Origin: Carallia brachiata
Lineage: Eukaryota; Streptophyta; Magnoliopsida; Malpighiales; Rhizophoraceae
NCBI GenBank assembly: GCA_021464245.1
Contig: JADCRB010000016.1
Span: forward strand, 6,441,250-6,505,249
Direction of reading: 5' to 3'
Length of the DNA stretch: 64,000 nucleotides
Of the stretch, positions 49,801-59,857 are shown piece by piece. The translations under genes and the position numbers were made by a program. The notes under the pieces are model-generated. The model was not told the DNA's origin and searched no databases. It was given only the letters and a program-made list of their open reading frames with translations. Every line of letters starts with the position of its first letter. Position 1 is the first letter of the stretch.

Positions 49801-50266
49801 TGCAAGAAAATTCACAATATTAACTTAGATTTATACTTAAAGGTCTGATGATATAACATGATCAAATAATTCTCTGAACTTTACTTGATGTGGCTTCAAT
49901 TTGTTGCAGTTCAATTGGTTTGCTTTTGATGAGGTTAGACATTACTTCAAATATCATCAAGCAGAAGATTTTCAGCAATTAAGCCCATCATTTGTCCTTC
50001 TGAAGGTAATCAAGTTGACAGGATATAAGTTCGAAAAATATGAACTGGAACTAGCCAAAATTTTCCTGCAAAGGGCAGTTAACTTGGAGGAGTTTACTCT
50101 AGTCACTACAAGGGCTATTGATACCAAGGTCCCCATATCAACAATGCTCGTTTATTATCGTTATCTTCAACATTGGCAAGCTTCTCAAAAATCAAGAATA
50201 AATCTCTTTCACTTTACGAACGATGGTCATCTTGATCCATTGCATGAAAAGATTTGGCACTACTAA
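46881..50266 (+). pseudogene. F-box/LRR/FBD-type gene with one frameshift, 3 exons
   Basis: F-box proteins are substrate receptors of SCF ubiquitin ligases. Exons are 46881-47796, 47902-48066 and 49910-50266. The F-box is HNDILEYLFSFLPVKDVAKL (residues about 29-48), followed by LRR-like segments (LEELDLDYFGPFPF, LKILKI-type words, LETLDLAHFHG) and a C-terminal FBD-like end. The reading frame breaks near 47174-47177: before the AAAA run the frame reads LEHHRA, after it the LQLRF-type continuation is one base off. The exon lengths total 1,438 nt, one more than a multiple of 3, which agrees with a single extra base and no other break. All splice sites are GT-AG. It may be a recent pseudogene, an allele-specific break or an assembly error in a homopolymer. 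A TE-like piece (CTAGCGGATCCACC, about 48212) sits in the long second intron. Confidence 0.75.
49440..49640 (+). repeat. CT-rich tract in F-box intron 2
   Basis: A pyrimidine-rich stretch with (CT)n and (CA)n runs about 270 bp before the last exon. It is the counterpart of the 780-bp tract at 39000-39775. Confidence 0.7.
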
Positions 50267-51300
50267 GTGATCAAGAAGGGGGTGAATATCGTTGTCTTTC
50301 TTTGGATTAATTGTGCAACTTCTTTGCTATTTGTATCGAATATTATGACATTTTCATTTTCTTTTTTGAAACTAGCGTGTGAAAGATGTTATCAGTTGTT
50401 TAATGTTTGAGATATTAGTTTGTCTATTCTTGTGTTTTTATCATGCATGTTTCATTTTGGTTAAGAAAGTAGGTTCTTTGGTTTTTTGAATTCTTTGGTT
50501 TACGCAGCATTTTTTGCTGCAACAAGTTCCGCTCACAATAAATTGTCCATTAGAGAGAAAAGAAATTTTTTTAATTTTTTTTTAAAAAATAAATTTTAAA
50601 ATAATACTAATTATATTTAAAGTGACACTAAATATAATTTAAAATTTATTTTTTAAAAAAATAAATTTTAACAATAATGTTAAATACATTTGAGAGCAAG
50701 TCTTTAAAAAATACAAAAACTAAAGTGTCCGATCACTGGAAGCCATATAATCAAAGTCTTCTTATCTTTATTAGCATTTCTTACCACTATGTTTTAAAAA
50801 ATTTTAATGAAAAAAGAAAAGAAAAAGAGAGAAAAATTTTTACTATTGATTTTCTTTTTTATTTATTTTTTATTAAATTTAAATAACTACATTTTACTTT
50901 TTCTCTTACAAATTATTATTCATTTTCTTTCTCACAATTTTCTATTCATTATTTTTTATCAATTATAACATTATCATTACTATACTATTTTTTATTTATT
51001 TTTTATTTTATTCACTTTTTATTTAATTTTTTGCGATTAAATAAGAACATACATGTCACATACATGTCAACACGACAACTCAGTAACTATTGTACGGATT
51101 TATGGTTAATCACAGAAGTTTCGGAGATACGGGATTCACACTTTGGGGAGAGTCGCCTCAAGACTTTCTTCTTCTGTTGAGTGCTAATTAGTTGGTATCA
51201 GTCGTCCACGCAGCGGTTAATCCTATTTTGTTGTAAAAATTTTTTCTATTTCTTTCTTCTCTAACATATTATATATATATATATATATATGAAGTTTGCT
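50267..51300. other. F-box 3' flank and AT-rich spacer with a hairpin
   Basis: An AT-rich inverted repeat lies at about 50575-50670 (arms contain TTTAAAATTTATTTTTTAAA-like sequence). The GC-richer 51070-51230 holds TTGGTATCAG at 51193, which resembles a primer-binding site but lacks the rest of it. An AT microsatellite lies at 51271-51290. No gene was seen. Confidence 0.4.
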
Positions 51301-51305
51301 ACGCA

Positions 51306-51672
51306 CAGTTATTTTTTACTTTCTTTTTTACAGACACTAATCACAAATCAACACATTAATACTTTTCAATGACATATCTGTAATATTTTTGACAATCAAT
51401 CAACACATGTCACGTAAGCAGCAACTGTAAAAGAAAAGGTAAAAGTGACTGTTGCCAGTATTTCACATATATATATATATATATATATGAGGAATACTAG
51501 TAATAGATACTTTTACCTTCTCTTTTACAGTTGCTGCTTACGTGGCAGGAGTTGATTGGTTGTTTAAAAGTTAAATGTCAAAAATATTATAGATATACCA
51601 TTGAAAAGTGTTGATGTATTGATTTATGATTGGTGTTTGTAAAAGAGAAGGTAAAAAGTGACTGTCCAAACG
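51306..51672. mobile_element. foldback element with about 160-bp arms around an (AT)n core
   Basis: The left arm (about 51306-51460) and the inverted right arm (about 51500-51672) share TTTACAGACACTAATC/TTTACAAACACCAATC, TTTTCAATG, AATATTTTTGACA, CACGTAAGCAGCAACTGTAA and the flanking GTAAAAGT words in order. An (AT)n run at 51467-51489 forms the loop, and another AT run precedes the left arm at 51271-51290. The right end abuts the pararetroviral sequence at about 51676. It has no coding capacity. Confidence 0.7.
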
Positions 51673-51675
51673 ATC

Positions 51676-52435
51676 CTTATCCTTTGTTGATAAGTTTCCT
51701 GATAAAATCTTGGATAAAACTCAATTACAGAGGTTCTTAGGAAGTCTCAATTATGTTCTTGATTTCTATCCAAATCTAAATTTTTTGTGTAAACCTCTTC
51801 ACCAACGTCTTAGGAAGAATCCTTCTCCTTGGACAGAAGAACATACCTCCATCATTCGAAAAATTAAACAGCAGGTTAAAGACATTCCTTGTCTTTCCCT
51901 TCCTGATCCTTCTACACCCAAGATAGTCGAAACAGATGCTTCTGATCTTGGTTATGGTGGTATTTTAAAACAACTTTCTAATGGAAAAGAATATATTATC
52001 CAATATACTTCTGGCCATTGGAAAGGTGCTCAATTAAATTATTTTACTATACAAAAGGAAATTTTAAGTATTGTTTTATGTATTTCTAAATTTCAATCTG
52101 ATTTACTAAACCAGAAGTTTCAACTTCGGGTTGACTATAAGTTAGCAAAAGAAATTTTGGAAAAAGATGTTAAAAATGTTGCTTCTAAACAAATTTTTGC
52201 TAGATGGCAGACTATACTTAGTATATTTGATTTTGATATTGAATATATTAAAGGAAAGAATAATTCCCTTCCTGATTTTCTAACCCGAGAATTCCTCCAA
52301 AACAGGCCTTTAACATCATGCCTAGAAAATCCAAACCCAAAGAAACAGATAAAGGTAAAACTCAGGTTTCGGATGAAACAGTTCAAAGCCCTCCTCCTAA
52401 ACAAGCCACAGAAAAACTGCTCTCAGCAGCAATAA
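51676..52435 (+). pseudogene. pararetroviral reverse transcriptase C-terminus and RNase H (5'-truncated)
   Basis: A 241-aa open frame (51710-52435), readable about 35 bp further upstream, begins in the thumb-side end of the reverse transcriptase (FLGSLNYVLDFYPNL) and continues into RNase H. RNase H acidic positions are visible in VETDASDLGYGG, the YFTIQKEIL segment and SLPDFLTREF. The polymerase catalytic part is absent, cut off at the foldback element. The last 118 nt overlap the next ORF in another frame. Confidence 0.85.
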
Positions 52436-53568
52436 AGGCCATTAAACCCATTAAAACCATTAAAACATCTTCTAAACAAACAGTTGACCCTATCGAGAAT
52501 CCCAATCCTTCTAAAACCATTAAAACTACTAAAAAATCATGGGTCGATCTTGTAGAAGCAGAACAGGAGCCTATTTCCAAGTCAAAAGAGCTAGAAGTCC
52601 AAAAATGGGCTGCCCAATTAGCTCAAAACCCGGAAATACTACAAGCCCTCCAAAAACTTCAAAATAAACCCCAACCTGTGACAGAGACACCCTCAGGTAT
52701 GGTTTCTAAACCCATTTTTAAACAAAAGGAGATTGTCTCATCTTCCTCCCAGGAACAATCTAAAATTGTTTCTAAAACTTTGTCTAGCGACAGTTGGACA
52801 AATTTTGAACGAAAAGAAATTATTGAAAACCTATTTCTTGTTGAAGAAGGGTTCATTCCTACTTCAGGAGAACATAGGCATTTGCCTTATGGCGCCATTT
52901 TAAACGCTTTTGGCCCTGGCTGGGAATTTAAACCTTGGGATTACAGAAAACCAGTATCCTATTATATGGATATTCTTTCTCAAACCACTCCCGCCTCAGT
53001 CAAATTCAAATTTAACTACCAAATTAAAAAAGATGGCAAGTATCAAACCATCTCAGACACAGTTTTTGATCCTTCCAAAGACTATGCCTATTCTACTTGC
53101 CAAATTGTAAACCTTCTCCATCCTAAACAGTACGGTTCCCCATTTCTTTTGGAAGCCGTTGAATTTGAAAATGATCCTAATAGGAATTTTACCTTCTCTT
53201 ATTGGGATTATAAACAAGCCTGGTTTAACATATTTTATTACCAGAATTCTAAACGGAGTCACACCTGGCTCATCTATTTTGACAGCACTTTTAAACCAGA
53301 ATACATTCCTAATTGGTTTCTCCAATGGTGGGACTTTTTCGGATGTATTCCCAAAATCCTTGCGGAAGAAGTTCTTCCCAGTTATAAACACTTTTGCTAT
53401 TACTGTTTATTGTTCTTATTTACTGTTCTTAATTACTGTTTATTGTTCTTATTTACTGTTCTTAATTACTGTTTATTGTTCTTATTTACTTTTCTTAATT
53501 ACTGTTTATTGTTCTTATTTACTGTTTATTATTATTTTATCCATTGTTTATATAATTTCTGTATATAG
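52318..53568 (+). CDS. caulimovirid second ORF, function unknown (fossil copy)
   Basis: A 416-aa frame without internal stops. The N-terminal about 150 residues are Lys/Pro/Ser/Thr-rich and low-complexity (KPIKTIKTSSKQ). The central part, about residues 155-360, looks globular and Trp/Tyr-rich (GAILNAFGPGWEFKPWDYRK). The last 55 residues come from a 33-bp tandem repeat and are probably not original coding sequence. The position after RNase H and before the primer site fits the florendovirus ORF2, whose function is not known. I cannot tell whether it is expressed. Confidence 0.7.
   Translation: MPRKSKPKETDKGKTQVSDETVQSPPPKQATEKLLSAAIKAIKPIKTIKTSSKQTVDPIENPNPSKTIKTTKKSWVDLVEAEQEPISKSKELEVQKWAAQLAQNPEILQALQKLQNKPQPVTETPSGMVSKPIFKQKEIVSSSSQEQSKIVSKTLSSDSWTNFERKEIIENLFLVEEGFIPTSGEHRHLPYGAILNAFGPGWEFKPWDYRKPVSYYMDILSQTTPASVKFKFNYQIKKDGKYQTISDTVFDPSKDYAYSTCQIVNLLHPKQYGSPFLLEAVEFENDPNRNFTFSYWDYKQAWFNIFYYQNSKRSHTWLIYFDSTFKPEYIPNWFLQWWDFFGCIPKILAEEVLPSYKHFCYYCLLFLFTVLNYCLLFLFTVLNYCLLFLFTFLNYCLLFLFTVYYYFIHCLYNFCI
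53399..53530 (+). repeat. 33-bp tandem repeat, about four copies
   Basis: The unit TACTGTTTATTGTTCTTATT plus TACTGTTCTTAAT (33 bp) is repeated about four times with few changes, and the period is a multiple of three, giving repeated NYCLLFLFTV-type peptides. It lies at the end of the second ORF, at the edge of the viral intergenic region. Confidence 0.88.
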
Positions 53569-53742
53569 GCTGGAAAACCCCTGAGTTGCCAGATCTATTT
53601 TATGGCTGGATCCTCTCTAGGTTAACAACGCACGTACAGATTTTATATTTGTTTTCTTTCTTGTTATACACTTTCATCTTTTATTTCAATTATTCATTTG
53701 TTAATTCACTTGTTTATGCCTTTTTGATCTTTGGGACGTTAT

Positions 53743-53756
53743 TGGTATCAGAGCCA
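53743..53756 (+). promoter_or_regulatory. tRNA-Met primer-binding site of the pararetrovirus
   Basis: TGGTATCAGAGCCA is the complement of the initiator methionine tRNA 3' end, the minus-strand priming site of Caulimoviridae. It lies between the second ORF and the movement-protein ORF, where it is expected. A TATA-like TGTATATAGG about 180 bp upstream (53559) may be part of the old viral promoter. Confidence 0.85.
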
Positions 53757-53956
53757 AAAAAAGGCTGTATATTTATTTAAATTATAGTTCTATTTAATAA
53801 TAATTTAGATAAGTGGTTGTGAGCCAGACTAGATTCCAACTGAACCCAGTACAGAGGAAAGCAACAGTAAGTCCCGACGGACAGGGCAAGAGTTGTGTGC
53901 TGCAAGGGTATAACCGGAGTAGTCTATCATAAACACTGTTTAAATTATTAATAAAT

Positions 53957-54712
53957 ATGAATTCTAATTTATATAGATCTACTTCATTTTCTAACTCTTC
54001 TACTCCTGATTCCTCAGAAATCAGAAATGTTATAAACAGAGAAGAATTGACCTATGAAAATTTTAAACAAATAGATAATTGGAAAATTCCCCATATTAAA
54101 CCAAGTCAAGTATATCATCTGTCTAAATCTATCTTTTCTAAACTCACGAATAAATCAGATCTCTATATTAAAACTGAGCATAGGGACATCCCTCTCTCAG
54201 ACTCGTTAAAAGAATTTCCTCTTTTAACTCCGGAATCACTTAAACAACATAAAACCAAAGGCTTCAAGTATATTCACTTAGGCCTTATCCAAGTTGCTTT
54301 TAAACCCCTCACTCGTGAAGGATTAAACACTTCTATTCTAGCTGTTCTTAGGGATGCTAGACATGTAAATTTTGAAGATTCTCTTCTTGGAACGGTTGAA
54401 TCTACTTTAAACTCAGGACCAATCTCTTTTGATTGTTATCCTAACATGACCATTTCTTTGCGTGATAAAAACATTTTAAAATGTGCTGTTTTACAAGTTT
54501 AAACGCATAATTATAACATGTTGCCAGGATCTATCCCTGTTACATGCATTTTTCGTATACACTATAGACTCATGACATCTGCACTTCTCCCCACTAAACA
54601 TTTACAGCAATCTGTAAAAGGAGAAACTTTGTTAATCCAAACAGATCTCTCTAGATCAAATGTTAGGATTCCTAAATCTATTCTTTGGAAAGACATCACT
54701 TTTCCTGAATAA
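53957..54712 (+). pseudogene. pararetroviral movement protein, interrupted by an in-frame stop
   Basis: The 181-aa frame (53957-54502) has movement-protein features of the 30K-like superfamily, for example YIHLGLIQVAFKPL and the GPISFDCYPNM segment. A TAA at 54500-54502 breaks it; the same frame stays open to a second stop at 54710-54712. Beyond about 54775 the plus-strand sequence no longer matches viral coding sequence in this direction. It is non-functional. Confidence 0.78.
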
Positions 54713-54774
54713 TGAACATTTCACAGATCCCTTCTGTTATAAACATTCCCCTTTCTAAACCAAGACACTCTACA

Positions 54775-55190
54775 TCAGAATTGCCAAATACAACTTTTAA
54801 ACATGCTAGTTATCAGACTAGTATTCCCCATTCGGTTGGAATCTTCCCTAAGCATTAATCTAGTTAAAAAAGTGTTTTTATAATATTGGAAATCACTCAA
54901 CTTCTTACATTTAAGATTAGATAGAAGTTCAGCATTTTTATCTCTAAGGTGAGAAGGGTCTCCTATAAAATGGAGGGAGATGGTCAGAATCAGAGTGGAT
55001 ACTGAATCTGGAATAGGATTTCCTAATGAATCTATGATTGGGACCATGTCATCATCAAGTTTTACTGAGGTTAATATTTCTAATCGTTATGTTTCTAAAA
55101 GATGGAAATCCCATCATCCTTTTAATTGCCCTGTAAATCCTGCAATAAGAATTTCAGCTATGACACGATCAGAAATACTAGTGTTTTGAG
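54775..55190 (-). pseudogene. pararetroviral coat protein core fragment, inverted
   Basis: On the minus strand this contains EILIAGFTGQLKG followed by an in-frame stop, another stop, then SVSTLILTISLHFIGDPSHL and SNLKCKKLSDFQYYKNTFLT. These are the conserved coat-protein core segments of caulimovirids. At least two stop codons break it. Confidence 0.75.
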
Positions 55191-55530
55191 AAGCTTTTGA
55201 CGAACCTGTTCATCAAGCTCAATTTCATTCAGTTTTTTATGGAGTTTACAAAATTTAGCCATGTGGCCAGTCTGATGACATTTATAACAAACAATTTGTT
55301 TAGAAAGGTTTGGAGGATTTTGTTTAAAATGTTGTTTTTGTTTTGGAAAACGTTTCTTTTTAAAAAGGGGTTTATAAAAAGTTTCTTTTGAAAACTGTTG
55401 TTGTTTAGAAAACCTCTTCTTTTTGAAAAAGGTTTTGGCAGGTGATTTCTTTTTTGAATCCTTTGGAAGAGGATTGAAATCAAACTGTTTACAAAAACTT
55501 CCCAGCTCTTGTCTGATTCGCTTCATTTCT
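55158..55530 (-). pseudogene. pararetroviral coat protein C-terminus with CCHC zinc knuckle, inverted
   Basis: A Lys-rich segment leads to CYKCHQTGHMAKFC, a C-X2-C-X4-H-X4-C zinc knuckle. On the minus strand this C-terminal piece lies upstream of the core fragment, the reverse of the normal order in the protein, so the two pieces have been rejoined in an abnormal order. The right side stops at the AT microsatellite. Confidence 0.75.
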
Positions 55531-55536
55531 CACTTC

Positions 55537-55561
55537 AGATATATATATATATATATATATA
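55537..55561. repeat. (AT)n microsatellite at the pararetrovirus right edge
   Basis: A pure AT dinucleotide run forms the boundary between viral and host sequence. Confidence 0.9.
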
Positions 55562-56124
55562 AAGGCATTTCAGTTAATGTAACAGTCTCCGTTAACTCGA
55601 CGGTTGGCTAAAAAAGTTAAATTAGTGGAGTTCGAATTGCTGGGCCATCCACACAATAAATAAATAAATAATAATAATAATAATAATAATTTATATATTA
55701 AAGCGTTTTATCAACTTTCTGCCACATTCTCCTACTGCAGTTTCTTTCTATGTTTTTTGTCCCAATCCCCCATTCTCTGTCCAAAAACAAGCTAATGGCT
55801 TAACTTGGGTTTTATTTCTTGCTTTTGTTTCAGCTTTAATGGAAAATCGGTAATTTTTCTTCGTGGGTCTCATTTTCTGACGAAGGAGAATCCATATTTT
55901 CGTATCAGACTTACTCAGAAAAGTTGTAATCTTTTTTCCATCTTTTGATAAGGGTATTTGGCTTTCTGCTGTGTGATGAAATGACAACTTGGGAATTTTC
56001 AAGTTCTTATGAACGTTTGTTCGTTTTCTTGATGTTGGGTTTTGATTGTTTTGTTTGTGGCTCTTTCAGATTGTTTTCTCAAGTAGGGGATAAAAGTCTG
56101 TGAGTGAGATTTGTGAATTTTAAT
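55562..56124 (+). promoter_or_regulatory. upstream and leader region of the riboflavin kinase/FMN phosphatase gene
   Basis: Contains an AAAT/AAT microsatellite at 55657-55691 and then the likely promoter and 5' leader. The viral insertion ends about 560 bp before the start codon. Confidence 0.45.
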
Positions 56125-59100
56125 ATGTCAATGGGTAAATCATTGAAGAAGTTAGTCTCTGCTGTGATTCTTGATTTGGATGGCACTCTTCTTAATACAG
56201 GTCAGTTTGTGCTCTTCTCTTCAATTTCATCCTTTATTGGTCTCATTTTCAATATCAGTAATACTCATTTAGATATCTGTTAGTTGAAGAGACTACTCTA
56301 CGTGTATAATTGAGAGTGGTGATATATATCATGCAATCTATATGATGAAACACCAGATTGTTACTATAATACAAGGAGTGAATTAACTTGTTCAATACCG
56401 TTAAACAAAAATAGAATAAAGTTAGTCATACACTTAAGAGTATTGATGATTCGTAATACGGATTTTAGGATAGTTATCATTATTCTATAATTATTGTGTG
56501 ATGTTCCGACACCATGCTTTTTTTTTTACATCAGTACTTAAATCTCGTACTTAAAAGATTTTGTTTTTCTTTTTTCGTCTAAATTACATTGCAGATGGTA
56601 TAATAAACGATGTTTTGAAAGTTTTCATGGTGAAGTATGGGAAACAATGGGATGAGAGGAAAGCTCATAGAATTGTAGGAAAAACACCTTTGGAAGCTGC
56701 TGCTGCTTTAGTTGAAGATTATGGACTTTCTTGTGGAGCGCATGAATTTCTTACTGAAATCTCCCCAATGTTCACAGATCAGTAATCATACTACGCCTTT
56801 ACTCGTGTATATCACTAATTTGAAAGTTCTCTGACACCGTTGTCTAAAAGCCACTTTTAAGTTTCTAGCTTCCAAAACTACATGTTCTTAGAACGTCTAT
56901 ATCCTGCTATTTGAATAATTATGGCCTTAGTTTGAAATTTTATTTGCTGATTACGTAGAGCTGGTTCTACTTTCTTGCTTTGAGCTTCTACTTCCGTGTT
57001 TCTAGCAGATTGGTTATGTATGTTCATAATCAAAATTTTCTATTAAATAATTCCAGGTGGCGCAATATTAAACCCTGTCCAGGTGCCAATCGATGGATTA
57101 AACATTTGAACCTTCACAATGTGCCTAAGGCATTGGCTTCAAACTCTGGAAGGGCAAACATAGAATCCAAAATTTCTTATCACCAGGGTATACTTCTCTT
57201 AGGATTGCATTGGTCTCTTTATTTTCTCGTATCCTTGTAATTAGTCAATGTGACTTCATTTATAGATGAGCTAAATATGAGCCTGTAATCATGGCTCCTC
57301 ATACTTACAGGTTGGAAGGAATCCTTCTGTGCCATCATTGCTGGTGACGAAGTCATATTACCAAAGCCATCTCCCGAGATGTAAAATTATGTCAGCATAT
57401 TGTTTGTTTCTTTAGGTCTTTGAAACATCTGTTCAAATTTTCAATTGGTACAGATGCATATTCTAACATTTTGAACTTATCATGTAAGATTTTTGGAAGC
57501 AGCTAAAAGGCTAAATTTGGAACCTTCTCGTTGTCTGGTTATTGAAGATTCCCTGTAAGTGAGTTAACAAACATATATCATTGTTCTAGCTATTGGCACT
57601 CATAGTGGAATATTGAGCTCCTTGCAAACGTGTCACTTGTAATCATAACCAATTCTTCACAGAAGAAATAAGTTGGTTTCTCAAAGGAAATGGCGCCCAT
57701 GAAGATTCAGTTTCTTTTCTGTTGTTAATGACATGCAAACTTTTTTTGCTACAGACTCTGTCAACTAAACTATCAGAAATATATATTAAAGTTCACAGAC
57801 AGCACATAAGATGGCTGGCAACTTTGATACCTACTATTTGTCTGAAGTGTGCATAGAGTATGCTAAAGGAGTAAATTAGCTGTCTTTGCCAGTATAGTTG
57901 ATAGTCTTAGCAGGTTCAACAGTTGAGCTCGTCAATATCTTTGGTTCTTTTAAATTGGGAGATAGTTTTAGGCTTTTATTATTTTTATCATCATTTCTTC
58001 CTGTGCTCATGAACTATTCTCATAGCTAAACTACCAAAACATTTGTTCCTTGTCAATATACAGAACATTCGAAAACACAATAGAATGGTTGCTTTCTGTC
58101 ATTTGTTCAACTTTTTCATCATAGAAAGGTTATCTACCTCAGGCCAGGAGTCATGGCTGGTAAGGCTGCTGGTATGGGAGTGATTGCTGTACCATCTCTT
58201 CCAAAACAATCCCATCTGTACATGGCCGCAGATGAAGTGATCAACTCTCTGCTTGATTTGCAGCCTGAAAAGTGGGGCTTACCTCCATTTGAAGATTGTA
58301 TGTTCCCATGACCTGTATAACTATGGTGGTCAGATTTAGCCAGTTTCCTCTCTTGTCTCAAATGTAGTGCTGATCACAAAATCTGTACTGTGATTGCAGG
58401 GATAGAAGGTACCCTGCCCATAGAACCTTGGCATATTGGTGGCCCTGTAACTAAGGGGTTTGGACGTGGCTCAAAGGTTCTTGGGATCCCTACTGGTATT
58501 GTAAACTTGTCATTATTTCTTTGGTGGTTATATTTAACAGATTGAGTTATTAAAAATTTTTGTTCACAGAAAAGAAAAAAAAAAGGTTGTTAAGGATTGA
58601 AAATGCCAATTTTCTATGGGCTAGAAATGCTATGGGTTTCATTGTCAGGAGTATAATTGGTCAATTTATAATCTTTAGCACCAGCCTTAAATCCAACCTT
58701 GCCTAGGCTCTGTTTGTGATGGCATAAGTCGCTCCCTACAACTCATGAATGTCATACTTATGTGCAACCTTGAGGTTGTACTTTGGCCTTTTACTTTAGA
58801 GCTCTACTGTATGTGCTTCTGATTCTATTATTCTGTCTTGACAACTCTCTAGTTATTTGTCTTCTAGTAATGTTTTTATTATTTCAGCTAATTTGTCCAC
58901 ACAAGGTCATTCAGCTCTACTTTCGGAACATCCCTCGGGTGTATATTTTGGTTGGGCTGGATTGTCAACTCGAGGAGTTTACAAAATGGCCATGAGTATT
59001 GGCTGGAATCCATATTTTGACAACTCTGAAAAGACCATAGTGAGTGTAATGTCGACTCAAAAGAAGTCTCTGAACACACTTTTCGATTTCCTAATTTTGA

Positions 59101-59440
59101 AATTGCAGGAACCGTGGTTGCTTCACGAATTTGATGGTGATTTTTATGGTGAGGAGTTGCATCTTGTTATAGTCGGCTATATTCGACCTGAGGTATGGCC
59201 ATTAACCATCCTTCTTGTTATTCATTATGCAATATTGTTATCTTCTTAATCCTGCCTTTCTTGCCATCCTATTCTTTTAACTTGACTTTGACCTTGGAAC
59301 AATAACAGACCAATTTTCCATCACTGAAGAGCTTGGTAGCCAAGATTCACGAGGATGGAAGAATTGCAGAAAAAGCCCTCGATCTTCCGCTGTACTCTAA
59401 ATTTCGTTATGACCCCTATCTGAAAGGCTCTGCATTGTAG
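56125..59440 (+). CDS. FHY: bifunctional riboflavin kinase / FMN phosphatase, 10 exons
   Basis: The N-terminal HAD domain hydrolyses FMN to riboflavin and the C-terminal domain phosphorylates riboflavin to FMN. Exons 56125-56200, 56595-56781, 57057-57187, 57311-57380, 57489-57554, 58143-58297, 58400-58495, 58888-59039, 59109-59192 and 59309-59440 total 1,149 nt, 382 aa, near the 379 aa of Arabidopsis At4g21470. HAD motif I is VILDLDGTLLNT (residues 14-25), motif II ALASNSGR, and the motif III/IV region KPSPEI with CLVIEDSLPGVMAGKAAGM. The kinase domain shows GFGRGSKVLGIPTANLS (with the PTAN motif), GVYFGWAG, SIGWNPYF and VGYIRPE. The start chosen is the first ATG, with a second in-frame ATG two codons on. 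All junctions are GT-AG and in phase. Convergent with the DUF4220 gene. Confidence 0.94.
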
Positions 59441-59857
59441 TGGTGGCAACTATCCATCGATTTATTGGAACCTTTGTTTATTTATTTATTTTTTGAAGAA
59501 TGCATCCTACAGACAAATTTCATTTAGTAGAACATGAAATTGATTGTTGCAGTGCATTTAAGGGCGGCAGTAAATGGTGCCCCTCAAAGGCCAACATTTG
59601 ATTGGTCTTGTTTTAGCAAATTGATTGTTGTTGATTCAGGCTGTATTATTTTTAATAAATCAACATTAGAACAATAAGATTTTTTTGTTTTACATTTTAT
59701 CACCGTAGTCGCGAAAAATGAAAATTCATTGCACCATAACACATTAATCAGACAAAATTCCTCTAGACATCTGCTAGAAAATTTCAATTTATTCGGGAAC
59801 TGCAAACACCAACCTTCTGATATGAACTAATGAGCCTCCATATTATGGTAGTCGGCG
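59441..59857. other. convergent 3' flanks
   Basis: 417 bp between two convergent stop codons, presumably both 3' untranslated regions. No other feature seen. Confidence 0.5.

Larger units (their letters stand above)
51676..55536. mobile_element. endogenous caulimovirid (florendovirus-like), permuted and partly inverted
   Basis: Members of Caulimoviridae have circular DNA genomes copied through an RNA; fossil copies are common in plants. This locus reads, on the plus strand, end of reverse transcriptase plus RNase H, a second ORF, intergenic region with tRNA-Met primer site, then start of the movement protein; after about 54775 coat-protein pieces follow on the minus strand. The two-ORF plan fits florendoviruses. 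The protease and most of the reverse transcriptase are absent, and stops break several frames, so it is not a complete or functional genome. An (AT)n run at 55537-55561 borders the right edge. Confidence 0.82.

Noticed and set aside
51193..51202. TTGGTATCAG as a second primer-binding site
   Set aside because: Only the first part of the tRNA-Met complement matches and no viral sequence surrounds it.
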